Program-made: the position numbers and the translations under genes
Notes under the pieces: generated by a model
What the model was told of the DNA's origin: nothing
The model's input: only the letters and a program-made list of their open reading frames with translations
Databases searched by the model: none
Assembly: GCF_004352915.1 (NCBI RefSeq)
Contig: NZ_SJSY01000075.1
Span: forward strand, 62,001-126,000
Length of the DNA: 64,000 nt
Direction: 5' to 3'
Origin: Flavobacterium zhairuonense
GTDB lineage: Bacteria; Bacteroidota; Bacteroidia; Flavobacteriales; Flavobacteriaceae
In this document: positions 53,614 through 61,567 of the stretch, one piece after another
How positions within the stretch are numbered: the stretch's first letter is position 1
How the letters are laid out: each line of letters opens with the position of its first letter

Positions 53614-53643
53614 TATATCAATTTGATTTTGTAATTGTTACCC
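53614..53643 (-). promoter_or_regulatory. Candidate ECF sigma promoter P3
   Basis: On the minus strand GGGTAACA (53643-53636), 14 bases, TTGATATA (53621-53614). It reads toward the 99-residue membrane protein gene starting at 53573. Confidence 0.78.
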
Positions 53644-53648
53644 TATAT

Positions 53649-53699
53649 TTTGAAATTATTTGAGATTCTTTTATAACTTTAACTTATAAAAGTTTTTTT
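53649..53699 (+). promoter_or_regulatory. Sigma-factor gene promoter with palindrome at the start codon
   Basis: TTTG (53649-53652) and TAACTTTA (53674-53681) are 21 bases apart and approach the housekeeping consensus. CTTTTATAA (53668-53676) and TTATAAAAG (53684-53692) are perfect inverted arms, followed by seven T residues directly before the ATG at 53700. This could be an operator or a weak attenuating hairpin. Confidence 0.45.
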
Positions 53700-54281
53700 A
53701 TGGAGAAAATTAAAATACATCATGACCAAATGTATATTGACGGACTTGCAGCAAATGATTCGGCTATAATTGAATCTATTTATAAAAAGTTTGTTCCTAA
53801 AGTCGTTTTTTTCGTTCTGAACAACTCAGGCGACAGAGATCAGGCGCAGGATATTGTTCAGGAAGTCATGATATTGCTTTACAATCAAGCCAAAGCAGGA
53901 ACACTAAAGCTTACTTGTCCGTTTGATGCTTACTTTTTTCTATTATGCAAAAGAAAGTGGCTTAACGAATTCAAAAAAATATCAAACAAAGGGGTAACAA
54001 TTCATGAAGATGTAGTATCTATAAATGAATCTGCTCTGGAGTTGATTGCTCAAACTGAGGATTTTGAAGAAAAGCAACAGCTTTTCGATACGATGTTTCA
54101 AAAACTTGGAGACAAGTGTCAGGAATTGTTGAAGCTGAGTTTTACAATCAAATCAATGGAAGAAGTTGCCGAGAAACTAAACGTTACGTATGGTTACGTG
54201 CGCAAAAAGAAATCCTTGTGCATTGGCCAGCTTACAGAGTGGATTCAGGGAGCGAAAAATTTTAATTCTCTAAAAAAATAA
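53700..54281 (+). CDS. RNA polymerase sigma-70 family factor, ECF type
   Basis: This 193-residue alternative sigma factor shows region 2 around residues 20-90 (ALIESIYKKFVPKV-like start; DRDQAQDIVQEVMILLYNQA). Region 4 has a helix-turn-helix near 150-180 (MEEVAEKLNVTYGYVRKKKS). It is followed after 6 bases by a gene for a membrane protein with an anti-sigma-like N-terminus. Three conserved GGGTAACA-N14-TTGATwTA elements lie upstream of two neighbouring minus-strand genes and are probably its promoters. Its inducing signal is unknown but should come from the envelope. Confidence 0.92.
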   Translation: MEKIKIHHDQMYIDGLAANDSAIIESIYKKFVPKVVFFVLNNSGDRDQAQDIVQEVMILLYNQAKAGTLKLTCPFDAYFFLLCKRKWLNEFKKISNKGVTIHEDVVSINESALELIAQTEDFEEKQQLFDTMFQKLGDKCQELLKLSFTIKSMEEVAEKLNVTYGYVRKKKSLCIGQLTEWIQGAKNFNSLKK

Positions 54282-54287
54282 GCAGTC

Positions 54288-55010
54288 ATGAACGAAGAAC
54301 GCTACATATTATTCGATCAGTATCTTGAGGGAGAACTTGCAGTTGAAGAAAAAAATGATTTTGAAAAACAATTAGCAGAAGATGCTCAATTTGCTTCAGA
54401 ATTTGAAACTTTCAAATCGGTACAGCTTCAATTGCAGAACAAATTTGGATTTGAAGAAGAACGAGAAGCATTCAAAGAAAATCTGAATCAGATAGCTGAA
54501 GAACATTTCAATAAAAAACCAAAAGTAATTGGTTTGAAGCCTTGGTATTTGGCAGTTGCAGCATCTGTTGCGGTATTATTTGGGCTTTTCTTTTTTAATT
54601 ACAATCAGAATCCGACTTTCGCCGATTATAACCATCCGGAACAAGCTTCTTTTGCTGAAAGAGGAAGCGAAGATGGTCCTTTGAAAAATGCCGAAAAAGA
54701 GTTTAATGCGAAAAGATATTCATTGGCTATTCCGTATTTTGAGGAAGTTTTAGCGAAAGGGAAAACTCCAGAAATCCAATATTATTATGGAATTTCACTT
54801 TTAGAACAAAGCGAATTTTTAAAAGCCGAAGCTGTTTTTAATGAAGTGAAAGCAGGAAATTCAGCTTATAAAGAAAAAGCGATTTGGTATCTGGCATTGT
54901 CTAAATTGAAACAAAGAGATTATAAATCATGCAAGGAAATTCTTGGAACAATTTCAGAGGATTATGAAGATTATGATGAAGTGCAATTACTTCTGGATGA
55001 TTTAGAATAA
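54288..55010 (+). CDS. Probable transmembrane anti-sigma factor with periplasmic TPR repeats
   Basis: The 240 residues open with a short acidic cytoplasmic domain (YILFDQYLEGELAVEEKNDF) of the kind that heads anti-sigma proteins. One membrane helix lies near residues 85-102 (LAVAASVAVLFGLFFFN). The C-terminal part has two to three TPR-like repeats (AEKEFNAKRYSLAIPYFEEV; AIWYLALSKLKQRDYKSCKE). It is co-transcribed with the sigma gene, 6 bases downstream. No zinc-binding motif of the usual anti-sigma domain is visible, so the anti-sigma role is inferred from topology and position. Confidence 0.78.
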   Translation: MNEERYILFDQYLEGELAVEEKNDFEKQLAEDAQFASEFETFKSVQLQLQNKFGFEEEREAFKENLNQIAEEHFNKKPKVIGLKPWYLAVAASVAVLFGLFFFNYNQNPTFADYNHPEQASFAERGSEDGPLKNAEKEFNAKRYSLAIPYFEEVLAKGKTPEIQYYYGISLLEQSEFLKAEAVFNEVKAGNSAYKEKAIWYLALSKLKQRDYKSCKEILGTISEDYEDYDEVQLLLDDLE

Positions 55011-55051
55011 GTTGCTTTTCAGAAAATATATTCCCTTTTACGGAAAACCGC

Positions 55052-55095
55052 AATCGAATTTAGAATTTTAGTTCTAAATTCGATTTTCTTTTTGT
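55052..55095 (+). terminator. Terminator of the sigma/anti-sigma operon
   Basis: The 14-base arms AATCGAATTTAGAA (55052-55065) and TTCTAAATTCGATT (55072-55085) are perfect, with a 6-base loop and a T-rich tail. Confidence 0.9.
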
Positions 55096-55140
55096 AAGAA
55101 GTTGCTCCCAAAGCTATTTAAACCTAACCGACTTGAATTG

Positions 55141-56802
55141 ATGAAAAAAATTATTTTATTTCTTTTTATTGTAGTTTCTCAAGCCATTTTCAGTGCCACG
55201 AAAATTACTGAAACCGAAAAACTTGTTGCAACTTGCAAAGTTTGGGGTTTCTTAAAATATTATCATCCAAAAGTAGCTGCTGGAGAATTCAATTGGGATC
55301 AGCAGTTGATCGATATTTTACCTAAAATTGCTAAAGCGCAGACCAGAAAAGAATATTCCTTAATAATTTCAAACTGGATAGATTCTTTGGGAGAAGTACC
55401 GCTTATTGCGCCAATTGCAGTCCCGAAAGAAGTAGTTTTTTTTGATAAAAATTTTGATTTATCTTGGATAAATTCAAATGCTTTATTTTCTAAAAATCTT
55501 TCTGCAAAATTAAAATTTATAGAAGAAAACAGATTTCAAGGCAAACAGTATTATATAGAAGCTGCAGAGGTAGTTGGAAATGTTCATCAGATCAATGAAA
55601 GTGGTTCAAATCCTGACTTTGAGGATAAAAATTCAAAACTGAGAATGGTTTTCATGTATTGGAATTTAATTGAATACTTTTTTCCATATCAATATTTAAT
55701 GGATGAAAGCTGGGATACAGCACTTGAAAAAGCTATTCCTGAGGTTATCAATTCTAAAGATGATGTTGCATTTTTTAAGGCAATGAAAAAATTAGCATTT
55801 AAGCTAAATGATAGTCACGTGGAGTTTTTTACTTATCAATCTTCGGCACCCAAAAAAGACTGGAAATACTTTCCCGCCGATGGAAGAATAATTGATGATA
55901 AGTTCGTTGTTACAGAAATTCTGGGAGATAGCCTTGCTCAAGCTTATGATATTAAAATAGGAACTGTAGTTACTAAGATCGACCATAAAACAATAAAAGA
56001 AATTGTTGAAGAATACAGAGGCTTGGTTGGTGCTTCAAACGAACCAAAGTTTTTAGACAAAATTAAAAATGCTGTATTGTCGAGCGAATCTGAGAATGTT
56101 GAAGTCGAGTTTCTGGAAGATGGGAAATATGTTTCAAAAGCAATGTATTGGGGTAATTATCACGATTCGCATCGAAATGAATTTAAAAAAGGAGCAAAGA
56201 AAAAGAAAGAAAAATTCAAGCTTTTAGACGATAATATTGGTTATGTAGATATGGGAATCTTAAAATCTCAAAATGTTCCTGATATGATTAATATGATGAA
56301 ATCTACAAAAGCGATTGTTTTTGATATGAGAAATTATCCACAAGGAACGATTAGAGAAATTTCAGATTTCATAGATCCACAAGAAAAATCATTTGCCACA
56401 TATACTGTTCCAGATTTGACGTATCCGGGAAGATTTAGATGGGGTGAAGTATCGAAAAGCGGTTTTGAAAACAAGGATAATTACAAAGGAAAAGTAGTGG
56501 TTTTGCTTAACGAAAAATCGATAAGCCATTCAGAATGGTCGGCTATGTGTTTTCGTGCAGCAGGAAGAGCAACAATTATAGGCAGTCAAACTGCAGGCGC
56601 AGATGGCAATGTGTCTCAATTTTATTTCGACTCGTTCAGTACGCTTATTACAGGAATTGGCGTTTATTATCCAGATAAAAGTGAAACGCAAAGAATAGGA
56701 ATTATTCCTGATATCGAGGTAAAGCCAACAATTGAAGGAATTCAGCAAGGAAAAGATGAGGTTTTAGATCGTGCTTTAGTTTTTATTGAAACAGGAAAAT
56801 AA
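55141..56802 (+). CDS. S41-family peptidase (tail-specific/tricorn-like), exported
   Basis: This secreted serine protease has 553 residues from the ATG at 55141. A signal peptide (ending QAIFSA) is followed by a helical N-terminal domain (about 25-230) and a PDZ-like region (about 250-310). The peptidase domain runs from about 340 to 530. The catalytic Ser is S464 in LNEKSISHSEWSA. The Lys that usually follows in GKGxVQ is absent (SQTAGADGNVSQFYF), as in tricorn-like Ser-His-Ser-Glu members. It follows the sigma operon but has its own transcription unit. A frame extension to a TTG at 55102 is unlikely. Substrates are unknown. Confidence 0.88.
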   Translation: MKKIILFLFIVVSQAIFSATKITETEKLVATCKVWGFLKYYHPKVAAGEFNWDQQLIDILPKIAKAQTRKEYSLIISNWIDSLGEVPLIAPIAVPKEVVFFDKNFDLSWINSNALFSKNLSAKLKFIEENRFQGKQYYIEAAEVVGNVHQINESGSNPDFEDKNSKLRMVFMYWNLIEYFFPYQYLMDESWDTALEKAIPEVINSKDDVAFFKAMKKLAFKLNDSHVEFFTYQSSAPKKDWKYFPADGRIIDDKFVVTEILGDSLAQAYDIKIGTVVTKIDHKTIKEIVEEYRGLVGASNEPKFLDKIKNAVLSSESENVEVEFLEDGKYVSKAMYWGNYHDSHRNEFKKGAKKKKEKFKLLDDNIGYVDMGILKSQNVPDMINMMKSTKAIVFDMRNYPQGTIREISDFIDPQEKSFATYTVPDLTYPGRFRWGEVSKSGFENKDNYKGKVVVLLNEKSISHSEWSAMCFRAAGRATIIGSQTAGADGNVSQFYFDSFSTLITGIGVYYPDKSETQRIGIIPDIEVKPTIEGIQQGKDEVLDRALVFIETGK

Positions 56803-56822
56803 ATTTAGTAAGTTCAGTTTGT

Positions 56823-56918
56823 CGTCCTGAAGAACGAAGGATCACACTAGTTGATTAGCAGAAAAGATGGGGGTTTTCGATGCGAAACTACTTTTGAGAT
56901 CCTTTGTTCATCAGAATG
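56823..56918. repeat. GAACGAAGGATC imperfect inverted repeat
   Basis: The arms 56823-56845 (CCTGAAGAACGAAGGATCAC core) and 56896-56918 match with about 18 of 23 pairs. To my knowledge this type of GTCATyCTGAnGAACnAAGGATC element is widespread in intergenic DNA of Bacteroidota. A second stretch of AAAATTCGCG/CGTTTTC words follows to about 57005. No gene is seen in this 255-base gap. Confidence 0.8.
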
Positions 56919-57007
56919 ATAAATAATTAGATAGAGAAGGAAAATCTGTGAAAATTCGCGTTTTCACGAAGTGAATCGGTGTCATCTGCGTTCCATTCCA
57001 CACGAAA

Positions 57008-57038
57008 TTGCTATTCTTTTAATATTGTCGTAATTTTG
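57008..57038 (+). promoter_or_regulatory. tatD promoter
   Basis: TTG (57008-57010), 20 bases, TAATTTTG (57031-57038). Transcription would begin about 13 bases before the TTG start codon at 57058. Confidence 0.68.
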
Positions 57039-57057
57039 GCACTTTAAAATTACAGAC

Positions 57058-57837
57058 TTGAATTCAACACCCATTATTACCGATACCCACACGCATTTAT
57101 ATTCTGAAGAATTTGATCAGGATCGTGACGCCATGATACAACGCGCCATTGATGCCGGGATTACACGTTTTTTTATTCCTGCAATCGATGCCGCTGCAAC
57201 ACAGTCTATGTACGATTTAGAGAAAAATTATCCTGAAAATATCTTTTTGATGATGGGTCTGCATCCTACTTACGTGAAAGATAATTATCTGGAGGAATTG
57301 GCTCATGTTGAAACCGAATTATCTAAAAGAAAATTCTACGCAGTTGGCGAAATCGGGATTGATTTATATTGGGATAAAACACATCTTAAAGAGCAACAAA
57401 TCGCTTTTAAAAGACAAATTCAGTTGGCAAAACAATACAAATTGCCAATTGTAATTCACTGCCGAGAAGCCTTTGATGAAATCTTCGAAGTATTAGAAGA
57501 AGAAAAATCTGAAGATTTATTTGGGATTTTTCATTGTTTTTCCGGAACTTTAGAACAAGCAGAGCGTGCGATTTCTTACAAAATGAAATTAGGAATTGGT
57601 GGTGTTGTCACTTTTAAAAACGGAAAAATCGATCAGTTTTTGAACCAAATCGATTTAAAACATATTGTATTGGAGACAGATTCGCCGTATTTAGCGCCGA
57701 TTCCGTATCGAGGAAAACGAAATGAAAGCAGTTATTTAGTCAACGTTATTGCTAAATTAAGCGATATTTATGGAGTTTCTGCAGAAGAAATTGCCAAGAT
57801 TACGACTCAAAATTCAAAGGACGTTTTTGGGATTTAA
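57058..57837 (+). CDS. TatD-family metal-dependent hydrolase (TTG start)
   Basis: This 259-residue TIM-barrel metal-dependent DNase-like enzyme shows the metal ligands as DTHTHLY (HxH, residues 8-14), GEIGIDLYWD, VIHCREAFDE, FHCFSG and ETDSPYLAP. These are all the expected TatD positions. No ATG lies upstream of DTHTHL, so TTG at 57058 must be the start. The promoter just upstream agrees. The cellular substrate in this organism is not known. Confidence 0.92.
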   Translation: MNSTPIITDTHTHLYSEEFDQDRDAMIQRAIDAGITRFFIPAIDAAATQSMYDLEKNYPENIFLMMGLHPTYVKDNYLEELAHVETELSKRKFYAVGEIGIDLYWDKTHLKEQQIAFKRQIQLAKQYKLPIVIHCREAFDEIFEVLEEEKSEDLFGIFHCFSGTLEQAERAISYKMKLGIGGVVTFKNGKIDQFLNQIDLKHIVLETDSPYLAPIPYRGKRNESSYLVNVIAKLSDIYGVSAEEIAKITTQNSKDVFGI

Positions 57838-57900
57838 CCCAAGCCTTACAAAACTTTAATTTTTTTTTTGTTCTTTTGCCCACTTAAACCCAAATAAATA

Positions 57901-59037
57901 ATGCAGAGATTTGATGCCATTCGACCGTTTTATGATTCCGAAATAAATGAAGCACTTCATGGTGTTGTCAATCATCCGATGATGAAAACCATGATGAACT
58001 TTACTTTTCCGGAAGTAGAAGATGAGGTTTGGAAGGAACAATTAAAGAAAACACACTCTATTCGTGATTTTCAGTGCAATTTTATTTACAATACAATCCA
58101 GAAAGTTTTAGAAAAAAGCTCTGAAGGTTTGACAACTTCGGGTTTTGAAAAACTGGAACCTAATACTTCTTATCTGTTTATCTCCAACCATAGAGATATT
58201 CTTCTAGATACTACATTACTGAATGTTTGTTTATTCGAACATGGTTTGGTCATGACTGCTTCGGCAATTGGAGACAATTTAGTGAAGAAAGCTTTCTTGG
58301 CAACTTTAGCAAAATTAAATAGAAACTTTTTGGTTTTAAGAGGATTGACGCCTCGAGAAATGCTGCAAAGTTCAAAATTATTGTCTGAATACATGGGGCA
58401 ATTATTGCTTCGCGAAAATCGTTCGGTTTGGATTGCTCAAAGAGAAGGAAGAACAAAAGACGGAAACGACGAAACCAATCCTGGAGTTTTAAAAATGATT
58501 GGAATGGGGTCTGATGAAGAAAACTTAATGGATTATTTTAAGAAATTGAGAATCGTACCGGTTTCTATTTCGTATGAATACGATCCGACTGATGTTTTGA
58601 AAATGCCGCAATTAATGGCAGAAGCAAACAATGAAGTTTATGTAAAAGACAAAAATGAAGATTTCATGACCATTATAAGCGGTATCATGGGAACTAAAAA
58701 AAGAATACATATTTCTGTTGGTGATGTTCTAGATACAGAAATCGATCAGATTGTGGCCGAAAATGACAATGCAAACAAGCAAGTTCAGGCTTTGGCGCAA
58801 ACTATTGATGATGTTATTTTGAAAAACTACCAATTATGGCCGACAAATTTTATTGCGTACGATATTTTAAACGAAACAGACAAATTCGCTCATAAGTATA
58901 AAGAGAGTGAAAAACAGCTTTTTGAGCGTCGTTTAGAAATGAGAATCGGAAGCGATAATCCTGTGACAACACAAGGATTTTTGGCAATGTACGCAAATCC
59001 TGTTGTCAATAAATTAAAATACCAAGATGTCATCTAA
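57901..59037 (+). CDS. 1-acyl-sn-glycerol-3-phosphate acyltransferase-like (PlsC domain)
   Basis: This 378-residue acyltransferase of lipid synthesis has the HX4D motif in LFISNHRDILLDTTLL and the glycerol-phosphate-binding REGRTKDGN in the middle. It has N- and C-terminal extensions beyond a minimal PlsC domain and no clear membrane anchor. The stop codon overlaps the asparaginase start by 11 bases, so the two are translationally coupled. The acceptor lipid is inferred only from the family. Confidence 0.85.
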   Translation: MQRFDAIRPFYDSEINEALHGVVNHPMMKTMMNFTFPEVEDEVWKEQLKKTHSIRDFQCNFIYNTIQKVLEKSSEGLTTSGFEKLEPNTSYLFISNHRDILLDTTLLNVCLFEHGLVMTASAIGDNLVKKAFLATLAKLNRNFLVLRGLTPREMLQSSKLLSEYMGQLLLRENRSVWIAQREGRTKDGNDETNPGVLKMIGMGSDEENLMDYFKKLRIVPVSISYEYDPTDVLKMPQLMAEANNEVYVKDKNEDFMTIISGIMGTKKRIHISVGDVLDTEIDQIVAENDNANKQVQALAQTIDDVILKNYQLWPTNFIAYDILNETDKFAHKYKESEKQLFERRLEMRIGSDNPVTTQGFLAMYANPVVNKLKYQDVI

Positions 59038-60055
59038 AGCAAAAATATTATTGATTTATACCGGAGGAACCATCGGTATGAGCAAAGATTTTGAAACTGG
59101 AGCGCTGAAAGCCTTCAATTTTGGTAAATTAATTCAGAAAATTCCCGAAATCAAGCAATTGGACTGCGAAATCGAATCGATTTCATTTGAGCACCCAATT
59201 GATTCTTCAAATATGAATCCTCAAATGTGGACCAAAATTGCCACAATGATTGAGGAAAATTATGCTTCTTTTGATGGATTTGTGGTTTTACACGGATCAG
59301 ATACCATGTCATATTCAGCTTCGGCATTGAGTTTTATGCTGGAGAATTTAGCAAAACCTGTGGTGTTTACAGGTTCGCAACTGCCAATAGGAGATTTGCG
59401 TACCGATGCTAAAGAAAACCTGATTACAGCAATTCAGATTGCTTCTCTTCAAGAAAATGGAAAACCTGTTATTACTGAAGTTTGTTTGTATTTTGAATAC
59501 AAATTATACCGAGGAAACCGAACTTCAAAAGTAAATGCAGAACATTTTAGAGCTTTTACAGCGCCAAATTATCCTGAATTGGTAGAATCTGGTGTTCATT
59601 TAAAGTTGAATAAACATTTATTTCTTCCAATAAATAAAGACGCAAAACTGATCGTTCATAAAAAATTAGACAACCACGTTGCCATCATAAAAATGTTTCC
59701 AGGAATGAGCGAAATTGTTTTGGCTTCCATTCTGGCAACTCAAGGTTTACGCGGCATTGTTTTAGAAACCTACGGTTCAGGAAATGCACCAACCGAAGAT
59801 TGGTTCTTAAATTTAATCGAAAAAGCCATCAAATCCGGAATGCACATTGTAAACGTGACACAATGTTCAGGCGGAAGTGTGAACATGGGACAATATGAAA
59901 CCAGTACGGCTTTGAAATCCTTAGGCGTTATTTCCGGAAAAGACATTACTACAGAAGCCGCAATTACAAAATTGATGTATTTGTTGGGGCACAATATCCC
60001 GCAAAACGAGTTTAAAGATATTTTTGAGACTGCTTTGCGTGGGGAAATCTCGTAA
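59027..60055 (+). CDS. Type I asparaginase
   Basis: This 342-residue cytoplasmic-type L-asparaginase has two catalytic Thr regions, YTGGTIGM near residue 11 and VLHGSDTMSYSASALSF near residue 86. Their Thr/Asp/Lys context is typical, including TDAKENLITA near 124. There is no signal peptide. It overlaps the acyltransferase gene and is followed by an inverted-repeat terminator. Confidence 0.93.
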   Translation: MSSKAKILLIYTGGTIGMSKDFETGALKAFNFGKLIQKIPEIKQLDCEIESISFEHPIDSSNMNPQMWTKIATMIEENYASFDGFVVLHGSDTMSYSASALSFMLENLAKPVVFTGSQLPIGDLRTDAKENLITAIQIASLQENGKPVITEVCLYFEYKLYRGNRTSKVNAEHFRAFTAPNYPELVESGVHLKLNKHLFLPINKDAKLIVHKKLDNHVAIIKMFPGMSEIVLASILATQGLRGIVLETYGSGNAPTEDWFLNLIEKAIKSGMHIVNVTQCSGGSVNMGQYETSTALKSLGVISGKDITTEAAITKLMYLLGHNIPQNEFKDIFETALRGEIS

Positions 60056-60073
60056 ATAGAAATTCCAATAATT

Positions 60074-60133
60074 AAAATTCCAAATTCCAAAATTGATGAG
60101 TACGCTCAAAAATTGGAATTTGGAATTTTTTTA
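60074..60133 (+). terminator. Hairpin after asparaginase
   Basis: The perfect 17-base arms 60074-60090 and 60113-60129 (AATTCC/GGAATT words) enclose a 22-base loop and end in a T-run. It is a probable terminator built from repeat words. Confidence 0.75.
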
Positions 60134-60143
60134 TTGAAAGTTT

Positions 60144-60192
60144 CGCATAGTAAACCCGACAGGTTTTTAAAACCTGTCGGGTTTACTATGCG
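60144..60192. repeat. Perfect 24-base inverted repeat with 1-base centre
   Basis: 60144-60167 and 60169-60192 are exact complements (core AACCCGACAGGTTTT/AAAACCTGTCGGGTT) around a single T. Such a near-palindrome can extrude as a cruciform. It also ends the two converging genes here. Confidence 0.93.
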
Positions 60193-60235
60193 TATAACAT
60201 TATTGCCAAAGGTTTTGGGATTTGGATTTTAAAAC

Positions 60236-61477
60236 TTAAAATTTGGAATTTTTATAAGTTACCGGACAACTTTCCAATTCCTCAGAAGTTTTCTGTTTTC
60301 TATAATACACATAAACAATAACCGAAATAATACAAATGATTCCTTGAATGGCAACTGTATTTCTGGTTCCGATAAGATGTGAAACATATCCAACAATCAA
60401 ACTTCCCACAGGAATCATACCTTGATATGCCATTAAATAATAACTAATACTTCTGGATCTCATATTGACGGCACTTTGTGTCTGAACATAAATGTTTATA
60501 GATGAAGTTTGAGCCATCATTCCCACGCCGCTCAGAGCCATACAAATAAGCGCTATGGTCAAACTATTTGAGTAAGCAAGTATAATAACACTAAAACCTA
60601 ATAAAAGACTCGCAGCGACCATTATTTTGCTCATATTGTCCGATTTTTTCAAGTTGGCTAAATAGATTGCTGAAATAATAGAACCAATTCCGGCAGCGCT
60701 TTCAAACCAGCTGAAAGTTTGTGCGTTTCCGCTAAAGATATCTTTGGCAAAAACCGGCATTAAAGTGTTAAAAGAAATCACGAACAAACTGCTGCACATT
60801 AGCATTAAGAGCATTCTGGCCATTTCGGTTTCTTTTTTGACATAATCAAGGCCCTCAAGAAAATCATCCAGCATTTTGAATTTATCTTCGGCTTTGATAT
60901 GCGGCGTGATTCTCATCATTAATAATGAAATCAAAACCGGAATATAGCTTAAGAAGTTTCCAATAAAACAAATATCTTCACCATAATTGTGGAGAATAAT
61001 TCCGGCTAAGGCAGGTCCTGCAATTCGGGCAAAATTATTCAAAGTGGAGTTTAAGGCAACTGCATTTGATAAATCTTCTTTATCGTCGACAATGTCAATC
61101 ATCATGGTTTGTCTACAGGTCATGTCGAATGCATTGATAATTCCCTGAAAAAGACTTAAAGCTAGGATGAAATTAATATCGTAAATTTTTAGGTAAATCA
61201 ACAAAGCTAAAAGTCCCGCCTGAAGCATTGCCATAGATTGCAAAAAGATCATGGCTTTGTGTCTGTCATATCTTCCAATAATACTTCCGGCTAATGGCGC
61301 AAGAAATAAAGAAGGAATCATGCTCAAAAAAGTCGCTAATCCCAGTAAAAAAACAGATCCTGTCACGCTATATACCATCCAGCTTACGGCTGTTTTTTGC
61401 AACCATGTTCCAATTACAGAAACGGATTGCCCGTAAAAGAATAACTTGAAATTTCTTGATTTTAGCGCCTTAAACAT
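60236..61477 (-). CDS. MFS transporter, EntS/MFS_3-like exporter
   Basis: The 413-residue protein has about 12 helices. It starts FKALKSRNFKLFFYGQSVSV and continues GTWLQKTAVSWMVYSVTGS, the signature N-terminus of the MFS_3 (enterobactin-exporter-like) family. IGRYDRHKAMIFLQSM is motif A. It is divergent from a LysR regulator with 90 bases between, so the regulator probably controls it. The substrate is unknown. Confidence 0.88.
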   Translation of the reverse strand: MFKALKSRNFKLFFYGQSVSVIGTWLQKTAVSWMVYSVTGSVFLLGLATFLSMIPSLFLAPLAGSIIGRYDRHKAMIFLQSMAMLQAGLLALLIYLKIYDINFILALSLFQGIINAFDMTCRQTMMIDIVDDKEDLSNAVALNSTLNNFARIAGPALAGIILHNYGEDICFIGNFLSYIPVLISLLMMRITPHIKAEDKFKMLDDFLEGLDYVKKETEMARMLLMLMCSSLFVISFNTLMPVFAKDIFSGNAQTFSWFESAAGIGSIISAIYLANLKKSDNMSKIMVAASLLLGFSVIILAYSNSLTIALICMALSGVGMMAQTSSINIYVQTQSAVNMRSRSISYYLMAYQGMIPVGSLIVGYVSHLIGTRNTVAIQGIICIISVIVYVYYRKQKTSEELESCPVTYKNSKF

Positions 61478-61567
61478 AACCTTAAATATTTTTTACAAAG
61501 GTCGGGATTATGATTGCATTAGAAAAATTAATAATTTTACTAGTAATAAGTAATAAAACTTATCAAT
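61478..61567. promoter_or_regulatory. MFS-LysR divergent promoter region
   Basis: The 90-base gap contains the A/T-rich imperfect palindrome TTTTACTAGTAATAAGTAAT (about 61535-61554). It is a plausible LysR binding site. No consensus promoter was found on either strand. Confidence 0.35.

Noticed and set aside
53992..54021. GGGTAACA on the plus strand inside the sigma-factor gene, a possible fourth ECF promoter
   Set aside because: At the 14-base spacing the second half reads AGTATCTA, only 4 of 8 matches to TTGATATA, and it lies within coding sequence.
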